A DNA stretch of 5,013 nt. Origin: Acidobacteriota bacterium. Its GTDB lineage: Bacteria; Acidobacteriota; Terriglobia; Terriglobales; Acidobacteriaceae. Where the stretch lies: assembly GCA_021841795.1 (NCBI GenBank), contig JAKCDN010000247.1, positions 1-5,013 on the forward strand, given 5' to 3'. The notes under the pieces are model-generated. The model made no database searches. It was not told the DNA's origin and saw only the letters and a program-made list of their open reading frames with translations. The position numbers were made by a program, and so were the translations under genes. The number at the start of each line of letters is the position of its first letter. The stretch's first letter is position 1. This document shows, piece by piece, positions 1 to 5,013 of the stretch.

Positions 1-1219
1 GCAGGGGTATTATTACGGCTTCTCCAACGAGGGGCTCTGGCCGCTCTGCCACATCGCGCATAATCGCCCGCTGTTTCGCGCCGAAGATTGGGCGCACTAC
101 CGCAAGGTAAATCAGAAGTTCGCCGATGCGGTGTGCCGCGAGGCCGACTCGGAAGATCCCATCGTCCTGGTGCAGGATTATCACTTCGCCCTGGCGCCGG
201 AGATGATTCGCAAGCAGTTGCCCGCCGCCACCATCATCGCTTTCTGGCATATTCCCTGGCCCAACGCCGAGCGCCTGGGCATCTGTCCCTGGCACAACGA
301 GCTCCTGGAAGGACTGCTGGGCAGCAGCATCGTCGGCTTTCACACCCAGCTTCACTGCAACAACTTCCTCGATTCCGTCGACCGCTACCTGGAAACCCGG
401 CGCGACCGGGAACAAAACGCCGTGGAGATGCGCGGGCATCGCACCCTGGTGCGCCCTTATCCCATCGCGCTCGAGTGGCCGGTCCGATGGGTTGATTCGG
501 CGCCGCCTCCCGAACAGTGCCGTGCGCAGGTGTGGAAGGAACTGGGCCTGAAACCGGATGCCCTCCTCGGCCTCGGCATTGACCGCCTCGACTACACCAA
601 AGGCATCGAAGAGCGTCTGTCCGCGGTAGAGCTGCTGCTTGAAAACCACCCGCAATACCGCAATCGCTTCACTTTCGTGCAACTGGCGGCGCCCAGCCGC
701 ACCAAGATCGCGCGCTACCAGGCTCTGAATGAGACCGTCGAGCGGCTGGCGCAGCGCATCAACGCGCGTTTTGGCTCCGCCGATTATCGCCCCATCGTCC
801 TCCTGCGCTCGCATCATGAGCCGCCCGAGGTGTTTCGCTACTACCGCGCCGCGGATCTTTGTTACGTGAGCAGTCTCCATGACGGTATGAACCTGGTGGC
901 CAAGGAGTTTGTGGCTGCCCGCACCGATCTCAAGGGCGTTCTGGTTCTGAGCGAATTTACCGGTGCCGCGCAGGAACTGACCGAGGCTCTGATCGTCAAT
1001 CCCTACGACCTGGAAAAAAGCAGTGACGCCATGGCGGCGGCGCTTGCCATGCGCGAGGAAGAACAGCGCGACCGCATGCGTTCCATGCGCTCGATCATCG
1101 GGCGGTTCAACGTCTACCGCTGGGCCGGCAAGATGCTTACCGATGCCGCGTACCTGCGCAATCGGGAGCGGCTCTCGGGACGTCTTGCCGATCATGCTCT
1201 TGTTGACTCTGCCATTTAA
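1..1219 (+). CDS. otsA: Trehalose-6-phosphate synthase (GT20), 5'-truncated by window edge
   Basis: This enzyme transfers glucose from a nucleotide sugar (UDP-glucose in E. coli) to glucose-6-phosphate, giving trehalose-6-phosphate in the cytoplasm. The frame is open from base 2 to the TAA at 1217-1219, which is 405 codons. E. coli OtsA has about 474 residues, so roughly the first 70-100 codons, with the N-terminal glycine-rich donor loop, lie outside the window. Visible motifs, by analogy with E. coli Ots[13 protein letters not shown] (8-43) with the acceptor-site Tyr (11-13) and Trp (38-40); VQDYH (170-184) with the acceptor Asp; FWHIPWP with its His at 248-250; DRLDYTKG (581-604) with the Arg and Lys that contact the donor phosphates; and [12 protein letters not shown] (878-913) with the DGMNLV loop and the Glu at 905-907. 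The [15 protein letters not shown] and HCNNFL stretches differ from E. coli OtsA but resemble a GT20 branch I recall from Geobacter-like bacteria. A related glycosyl-phosphate synthase such as GgpS is possible, but the adjacent otsB favours trehalose. Confidence 0.93.
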   Translation, partial: QGYYYGFSNEGLWPLCHIAHNRPLFRAEDWAHYRKVNQKFADAVCREADSEDPIVLVQDYHFALAPEMIRKQLPAATIIAFWHIPWPNAERLGICPWHNELLEGLLGSSIVGFHTQLHCNNFLDSVDRYLETRRDREQNAVEMRGHRTLVRPYPIALEWPVRWVDSAPPPEQCRAQVWKELGLKPDALLGLGIDRLDYTKGIEERLSAVELLLENHPQYRNRFTFVQLAAPSRTKIARYQALNETVERLAQRINARFGSADYRPIVLLRSHHEPPEVFRYYRAADLCYVSSLHDGMNLVAKEFVAARTDLKGVLVLSEFTGAAQELTEALIVNPYDLEKSSDAMAAALAMREEEQRDRMRSMRSIIGRFNVYRWAGKMLTDAAYLRNRERLSGRLADHALVDSAI

Positions 1220-1221
1220 CG

Positions 1222-2025
1222 ATGAACTATCTCCTCGCGCAGAAATCGCTCCCGCTTTTGAACGAGCTTGCCCGCCGGCAAACCCTGTGCGCCTTCGACT
1301 TTGACGGCACGCTCGCGCCCATCGTCGAGCACCCCGATCGCGCCAGAATGCGCGGCGCAACCCGGACCCTGCTGCGGCGCGTGGCGGCGCTTTACCCGTC
1401 GATTGTCGTGTCCGGACGCAGCCGGGACGATGTCCTGGGCAGACTGCGCGGCATTCCTCTGGCCGGCGTCTTCGGCAATCATGGCGCGGAGGCGGACAGC
1501 GCGCGCAGCGAAGATCGGCGTATCCGGCGCTGGAAGAACACGCTCCAGGCGGAGCTGGGAACGCTTCCCGGCGTCTGGGTCGAGGACAAGGGCGCCTCGC
1601 TTGCCGTGCACTATCGGCAATCTCCCCGTCCGGAGTTCTCGCGCCGCCGCATTGCCGAAGCCATTGCCAAACTCGAGGACGTGCGCACTGTCGGAGGCAA
1701 GAAAGTCATCAACCTCATCGCCAACGGCGCCGCGACCAAGGGCGATGCGGTGCTGGCCGCCCGTGACCGTCTTGGCTGCAATTGGATTCTGTTTGTCGGC
1801 GACGACGATAACGACGAGGATGCCTTTGCTCTGGGCGGAAATCTGGTCGCGGTCCGCATTGGCAGAAAAAAGCATACCCGGGCGCAATACTTTCTGCACT
1901 CTCAGGCAGAGATTGACCAGCTCCTGTTCCTCATCGAGCGCCTGCGCGCGGCAGAACTGTCCTCTGCGCCCGGAGCCCGTGCACTCGGAGTCCGGCGGGC
2001 CGCTGCCAGCGGACGGAACCGCTGA
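1222..2025 (+). CDS. otsB: Trehalose-6-phosphate phosphatase (HAD superfamily)
   Basis: This enzyme hydrolyses trehalose-6-phosphate to trehalose and phosphate, the second step of the OtsAB pathway, in the cytoplasm with Mg2+. The protein has 267 residues, normal for bacterial OtsB. HAD motif I is FDFDGTLAP with nucleophile Asp26 and general acid/base Asp28. Motif II is VVSGRS with Ser64, and GNHGAE follows at 85-90. The cap domain spans about 95-165, including EDKGASLAVHYR (121-132) and the GGKKVIN stretch (158-164). Motif III is Lys173 in TKGDAV, and motif IV is FVGDDDNDEDAF (191-202), which supplies the metal-binding acidic residues. The usual GDDxTDE has Asn in place of Thr here, while the acidic positions are kept. 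The ATG lies two bases after the otsA stop with no evident Shine-Dalgarno sequence, so translation is probably coupled to otsA. The last 20 or so residues, rich in Ala and Arg, look like an unconserved tail. Confidence 0.95.
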   Translation: MNYLLAQKSLPLLNELARRQTLCAFDFDGTLAPIVEHPDRARMRGATRTLLRRVAALYPSIVVSGRSRDDVLGRLRGIPLAGVFGNHGAEADSARSEDRRIRRWKNTLQAELGTLPGVWVEDKGASLAVHYRQSPRPEFSRRRIAEAIAKLEDVRTVGGKKVINLIANGAATKGDAVLAARDRLGCNWILFVGDDDNDEDAFALGGNLVAVRIGRKKHTRAQYFLHSQAEIDQLLFLIERLRAAELSSAPGARALGVRRAAASGRNR

Positions 2026-2043
2026 AGCCGTCCTGCGCCTGCG

Positions 2044-2060
2044 CGCGGTCCCGGGCCGCG
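2044..2060. repeat. Short GC inverted repeat after otsB
   Basis: CGCGG (2044-2048) and CCGCG (2056-2060) can pair as a five-base stem around a seven-base loop, 18 bases after the otsB stop. No T-run follows, so intrinsic termination is not supported. The repeat may only reflect high GC content, or it may contribute to 3'-end structure of the otsAB message. Confidence 0.3.
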
Positions 2061-2087
2061 GCATTCATCCGCTCGCGCTCTTCGGCC

Positions 2088-2101
2088 GCGCCGCGCGGCG
2101 C
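2088..2101. repeat. Perfect 14-base GC palindrome
   Basis: GCGCCGC followed directly by GCGGCGC forms a perfect palindrome with no spacer. It lies 62 bases after the otsB stop and about 30 bases upstream of the putative -10 element at 2132-2140. As a dyad it could bind a dimeric regulator, or it could help form a 3'-end structure in RNA. All 14 bases are G or C, so chance occurrence in GC-rich non-coding DNA is a real alternative. Confidence 0.35.
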
Positions 2102-2131
2102 CGGTTGGCTGGGCAGCGGGAAGGGAATACG

Positions 2132-2140
2132 TGCTAGACT
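2132..2140 (+). promoter_or_regulatory. Putative extended -10 promoter element for the tricorn-like gene
   Basis: TGCTAGACT combines a TG-N extension with a -10-like hexamer (TAGACT, 2135-2140), in a locally less GC-rich stretch. No good -35 lies 16-18 bases upstream; the nearest candidate, TTGGCT at 2105-2110, is 24 bases away. An extended -10 can work with a weak -35. Transcription would then start near 2147, giving a leader of about 220 nt before the ATG at 2368. This rests on motif resemblance only. Confidence 0.35.
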
Positions 2141-2307
2141 TTTGATCTGAATTTGGCGTTCGATTTTGGCCGTGCGCTGCCGCAGGCCGTGGCGTGACCG
2201 CAGAGTGTACGCCGCGCAGGCGCAGGCAGTGCAACGCTCGCATCCGCCGCACCACAGCCCGCGTCGTGATTCGACATCGCCGCGGCAACGGTTAACGATC
2301 TGAACGT

Positions 2308-2335
2308 CCCGCATCGGCGCAGCCCGCGCTGCGGG
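2308..2335 (+). promoter_or_regulatory. Bulged GC-rich hairpin in the presumed 5' leader
   Basis: CCCGCA (2308-2313) pairs with TGCGGG (2330-2335). Inside this, GCGC (2317-2320) pairs with GCGC (2326-2329) around the loop AGCCC, leaving a three-base bulge TCG at 2314-2316. That makes ten base pairs, nine of them G-C. An alternative fold pairs CGCAGC (2318-2323) with GCTGCG (2328-2333). The hairpin ends 18 bases before the Shine-Dalgarno sequence, so it could affect message stability or ribosome access. No T-run follows, so it is not a standard terminator. Confidence 0.4.
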
Positions 2336-2353
2336 AACCTCGACAGGGCAATC

Positions 2354-2358
2354 AGGAG
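2354..2358 (+). promoter_or_regulatory. Shine-Dalgarno sequence of the tricorn-like gene
   Basis: AGGAG lies nine bases before the ATG at 2368-2370, which is good spacing. It favours this start over the later in-frame ATG at 2401 (Met12), which would cut away most of the signal peptide. Confidence 0.8.
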
Positions 2359-2367
2359 ATTCGACCG

Positions 2368-5013
2368 ATGAAATGGGTAAGACTGTCTTTTTTCTTTGCC
2401 ATGTTTCTCGCAGGGGCGGGTTTGATCGCGCAGCAGGCGCCGGAAGGACGACTGCTGCGTTTTCCCGACATTCATGGCGGCAAGGTCGCCTTTGTTTACG
2501 GCGGCGACATCTGGCTGGTCTCCGTCCAGGGCGGCGCCGCGCGGCGCATTACCGCCGATCCCGGACTGGAGCTGTTTCCCAAGTTCTCGCCTGACGGAAG
2601 ATGGCTCGCATTCACCGGACAATACGACGGCAACTCCAACGTCTACATCATGCCCGCCGATGGCGGCCAGCCGCGGCAGCTTACGTTTTATCAGGGGGAA
2701 GCCGCGCCGCTCAGTGACCGCATGGGCGTCCACAACGAAGTGGTCACCTGGACGCCCGACAGCAAACGCATCGTCTTTCTTACCCGCCGCGATTCGCCCA
2801 ACGTCTGGACCAAGCGTCTCTATACGGTTTCGATCGACGGCGGCCAGCCTCAGCCGCTGGCTCTGGACCAGGGCGGACTGGCTTCCTTTAATGCCGACGG
2901 CACCAAGATCGCCTATAACCGCGTCTTTCGCAACTTCCGCACCTGGAAGCGCTACACCGGCGGCATGGCGCAGGATATTTACATCTACGACCTCAAGAAC
3001 AACACTCTTGAACAGACCATTCCCCACACCGAGTACACCGATACATTTCCCATGTGGCACGGCAACACGGTCTATTTCACCTCCGACCGCGGCTCCGAGC
3101 ATCGCCTCAATCTCTACGCCTACGATCTCGGCTCCAGGCAGGTCGAGCAGATCACCCACTTCACGGATTACGACGTCATGTGGCCGAGTCTGGGTGAAAA
3201 CGCAATCGTCTTTGAGAATGCAGGCTACCTGTACGTGCTGGATCTGACCACACGCCAGGTGACAAAACTCACGGTCACGCTGCCCGGCGAACGCGATCTG
3301 GCGATGCAGCACTGGGCTGACGTGGCCAACCTGATCACCGATCTCGACATTGCTCCCGACGGCAAACGCGCGGTGATGGCGGCGCGCGGCAAAGTCTTCA
3401 CCGTGCCGGCCAGGGACGGCGCCACGCGCATGTTGACGCGCAAGGAAGGCAGCCGCGAGAAAGAAGTGGCCTGGTCGCCCGACGGCCGCTGGATCGCATA
3501 CGTCTCCGACCGCTCCGGCGAAGACGAAATCTACATCACGCCGCAGGATGGAATGGGCAATATCGGGCTCGGCAGCGCGCCCTCCGCCTCCAAGGAAAAG
3601 GATGCCGCTGCCGGCGGACGCGGTAAAGACACCGAGCAGCAGATCACCGACGGATTCAAGGGCTTCATGTTTCAGCCCGTGTGGTCGCCCGACAGCAAGA
3701 AGCTGGCCTGGGCCGACCAGAACCTCCGCCTTTGGTATGTGGACCTGGCCGACAGGAAGCCAGTCCAGGTTGATCGCGCCCGCTTCGCGGAGATCACAAA
3801 TTACTCATGGTCGCCCGACAGCCGGTGGATCGCCTACGACAAGCAGAACATCAGCGCCTTCAGCGCCGTGTACCTTTATTCGCTGCAGTCGAAAATATCC
3901 ACCGCGGTCACCGGCGATCTGGTCAACAGCCAGGGGCCGGTGTGGGATCCAGAGGGCAGGTATCTCTACTTCCTCTCCGACCGCGATTACAACGAGGTGA
4001 TGGGCAGCTTCGACTTCGAGTTCACCAATCCCAAGACCACGCGCGTTTATCTGCTCACGCTCCGCGCCGATCTGCCTTCGCCCTTCCCGGCCCTGAGCGA
4101 TGAGACCCAGATCAAGCCCGAGGCGCCGGCTCCTGAGGCCGCGGGCCAGAGCGCCGCGGGAAACTCGGGCGCAAAAACAGCTCCCGAAACCGCGGCAAAA
4201 GATGAGGCCGGCTCGAAGGCGGCGAGCGACGCACTCAAAGACTTCCGTGTCGATCTCGATGGCATACAAAGCCGCATCGTGGCCCTGCCCATGCCTCCAT
4301 CCAGCATCACCGCCCTCGACGCGGCCAAAGGCTTCGTCTATTACTCCACGCAGCCTGTGCAGGGGCTCTCCGGACCGCTCCCGGGCGAGGATCCCGCCCT
4401 GCATGCCTTCGACCTGACCGAGCGCAAGGACAAGATGGTCATCGCCGGCATCGGCCGCTGGTGGCTCTCGCGCGACGGATCCAAAATTCTCTACCAGGCC
4501 AAGTCCGGCCCCGGGCCGGGGACTTATGGCATCATCGACGCCAAGCCCGGCGCCGGCCAGAAGATCGGCGACGGCGCGCTGAATCTCTCCGGCCTGAAGA
4601 TGGAGGTCGATCCTCCCGCCGAATGGCGGCAGATCTTTAACGAGGTCTGGCGGCAGGAGCGCGATTATTTCTTTGAAGCCGGCATGAACGGCGTGGATTG
4701 GGAAGCGGTGCGCAAGAAATATGCCGTGCTGCTGCCCTATATCGCCAGCCGCTACGACCTCACTTACATTCTCGGAGAGCTGGTGGGCGAGCTCTCCAAC
4801 TCGCACACCTACGTCAACGGCCCTGTGGGCAACGGCCGGCATCTTGTCACCGAAGGTCTGCTGGGCGTTGACTATGAGCTCGATCCGGCCAGCGGCGACT
4901 ACCGTTTCAAGAAGATCTATCCCGGCGAAAACTGGGATCCGCAGGCCCGTTCCCCGCTGACCGAGCCGGGGCTGGACGTGAAGGAGGGTGATTATCTGCT
5001 GGCCGTCAACGGC
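2368..5013 (+). CDS. tri: Exported tricorn-type protease (peptidase S41), 3'-truncated by window edge
   Basis: Tricorn proteases cut oligopeptides into very short peptides. The frame is open for 882 codons to the window edge; Thermoplasma tricorn has about 1071 residues, so roughly 250 codons are missing. Residues 1-21 look like a Sec signal peptide (MKWVR, then a hydrophobic stretch ending near LIA), suggesting periplasmic or extracellular location. About 27-320 and 335-740 carry beta-propeller repeats: KFSPDGRWLAF (72-82), WTPDSKRIVF (128-137), WSPDGRWIAY (369-378), WSPDSKKLAW (439-448) and WSPDSRWIAY (481-490). A low-complexity linker spans 581-622. The helical C1 domain begins at EWRQIFNEVWRQERDYFF (752-769) and ends with LSNSHTYV, where Ser812-His813 match tricorn Ser745-His746. 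GLLGVDYEL (830-838) to EGDYLLAVNG (873-882) begins the PDZ domain. The nucleophile Ser, oxyanion Asp and charge-relay Glu lie beyond the window, so activity cannot be confirmed. A TolB or DPP-IV protein is unlikely because of the C1 and PDZ match. Confidence 0.92.
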   Translation, partial: MKWVRLSFFFAMFLAGAGLIAQQAPEGRLLRFPDIHGGKVAFVYGGDIWLVSVQGGAARRITADPGLELFPKFSPDGRWLAFTGQYDGNSNVYIMPADGGQPRQLTFYQGEAAPLSDRMGVHNEVVTWTPDSKRIVFLTRRDSPNVWTKRLYTVSIDGGQPQPLALDQGGLASFNADGTKIAYNRVFRNFRTWKRYTGGMAQDIYIYDLKNNTLEQTIPHTEYTDTFPMWHGNTVYFTSDRGSEHRLNLYAYDLGSRQVEQITHFTDYDVMWPSLGENAIVFENAGYLYVLDLTTRQVTKLTVTLPGERDLAMQHWADVANLITDLDIAPDGKRAVMAARGKVFTVPARDGATRMLTRKEGSREKEVAWSPDGRWIAYVSDRSGEDEIYITPQDGMGNIGLGSAPSASKEKDAAAGGRGKDTEQQITDGFKGFMFQPVWSPDSKKLAWADQNLRLWYVDLADRKPVQVDRARFAEITNYSWSPDSRWIAYDKQNISAFSAVYLYSLQSKISTAVTGDLVNSQGPVWDPEGRYLYFLSDRDYNEVMGSFDFEFTNPKTTRVYLLTLRADLPSPFPALSDETQIKPEAPAPEAAGQSAAGNSGAKTAPETAAKDEAGSKAASDALKDFRVDLDGIQSRIVALPMPPSSITALDAAKGFVYYSTQPVQGLSGPLPGEDPALHAFDLTERKDKMVIAGIGRWWLSRDGSKILYQAKSGPGPGTYGIIDAKPGAGQKIGDGALNLSGLKMEVDPPAEWRQIFNEVWRQERDYFFEAGMNGVDWEAVRKKYAVLLPYIASRYDLTYILGELVGELSNSHTYVNGPVGNGRHLVTEGLLGVDYELDPASGDYRFKKIYPGENWDPQARSPLTEPGLDVKEGDYLLAVNG
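3472..3822 (+). repeat. DNA-level repeats encoding propeller WSPD motifs
   Basis: The 12-base string TGGTCGCCCGAC occurs at 3472-3483, 3682-3693 and 3808-3819, each in frame and coding WSPD. The last two copies share 15 bases (3682-3696 and 3808-3822), coding WSPDS. A copy with one difference lies at 2749-2763. Spacings are 70 and 42 residues. They mark equivalent strands of propeller blades within the protease gene and are not an independent element. Confidence 0.7.

Larger units (their letters stand above)
2026..2367. other. Intergenic region between otsB and the tricorn-like gene
   Basis: These 342 bases hold no credible gene. No reading frame has a start with a ribosome binding site or protein-like composition, and frames that cross the region are continuations of shadow frames. 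The first 80 bases are very GC-rich with several short inverted repeats, including a perfect 14-base palindrome. An extended -10-like element lies at 2132-2140, followed by about 200 bases of probable leader containing a bulged hairpin and the ribosome binding site of the next gene. I see no tRNA, no T-tract terminator and no recognisable riboswitch. Confidence 0.75.

Noticed and set aside
88..495. Plus-strand open frame of 135 codons overlapping otsA
   Set aside because: It lies in another frame of a region whose otsA frame carries conserved GT20 motifs. Its composition is that of a shadow frame.
1216..2064. Antisense open frame of 282 codons opposite otsB
   Set aside because: It is in register with otsB codons and ends at the TTA formed across the otsA stop (1216-1218). 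OtsB has all its HAD motifs on the sense strand.
2026..2104. Rho-independent terminator after otsB
   Set aside because: GC-rich inverted repeats are present, but none is followed by a run of T, so the required signature is missing.
1268..2137. Plus-strand open frame of 289 codons overlapping otsB and running past its end
   Set aside because: The translation is a Pro/Arg/Ser/Ala-rich string typical of an out-of-frame reading of GC-rich coding DNA. It has no domain and no ribosome binding site.
2105..2140. Complete sigma-70 promoter with TTGGCT as the -35 and TAGACT as the -10
   Set aside because: The spacer is 24 bases, well beyond the usual 16-18. Only the extended -10 element is kept as a candidate.
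2474..3247. Plus-strand open frame of 257 codons within the tricorn-like gene
   Set aside because: It is rich in Ser, Thr, Pro and Arg with no recognisable fold, and the overlapping frame holds propeller motifs throughout.
2134..3312. Long antisense open frame of 392 codons opposite the tricorn-like gene
   Set aside because: Its codons are exactly in register with the sense codons, so it can stop only where the sense gene uses TTA, CTA or TCA. These are very rare in this GC-rich gene. It ends at the CTA inside the intergenic TGCTAGACT. The product matches no family and the sense strand clearly encodes a tricorn protease.
3805..4842. Antisense open frame of 345 codons
   Set aside because: It is also in register with the sense codons and ends exactly at the only in-frame TCA I found in the tricorn-like gene (3805-3807). 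It is a by-product of codon bias.

Overview
The window reads as ordinary chromosomal DNA of a high-GC bacterium. It holds a trehalose-synthesis pair, otsA (5' end cut off) and otsB, followed by the first 882 codons of a large exported tricorn-type protease that runs off the right edge. All three genes are on the + strand. The GC-rich third codon positions, the otsA variant and a tricorn homologue with a signal peptide would fit Acidobacteriota or a similar soil lineage. That placement is an inference from gene character, not from a marker gene.

Layout. Positions 1-1219 hold the C-terminal 405 codons of a GT20 trehalose-6-phosphate synthase, with every catalytic motif expected in this part of the family. 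Positions 1222-2025 hold a complete HAD-type trehalose-6-phosphate phosphatase. It starts two bases after the otsA stop, so the two are almost certainly one transcript. Together they convert a nucleotide-activated glucose and glucose-6-phosphate into trehalose-6-phosphate and then trehalose, a compatible solute for osmotic and desiccation stress.

Positions 2026-2367 are a 342-base non-coding gap. It has GC-rich inverted repeats near the otsB end, an extended -10-like element (2132-2140), a bulged GC-rich hairpin (2308-2335) and a clear Shine-Dalgarno sequence (2354-2358). These suggest that the protease gene has its own promoter and a leader of about 200 nt.

Positions 2368-5013 are one uninterrupted reading frame: signal peptide, two beta-propeller regions with PD40/TolB-like repeats, an Ala/Pro/Glu-rich linker, the helical tricorn C1 domain with the Ser-His pair, and the start of a PDZ domain. 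The nucleophile-containing S41 core lies beyond the window. The protein probably degrades peptides outside the cytoplasm and has no evident functional link to the trehalose genes.

I found no RNA gene, mobile element, CRISPR array or convincing terminator. I also see no previously undescribed system. The most notable points are the exported tricorn with its long linker, the divergent GT20 motifs and the structured leader.
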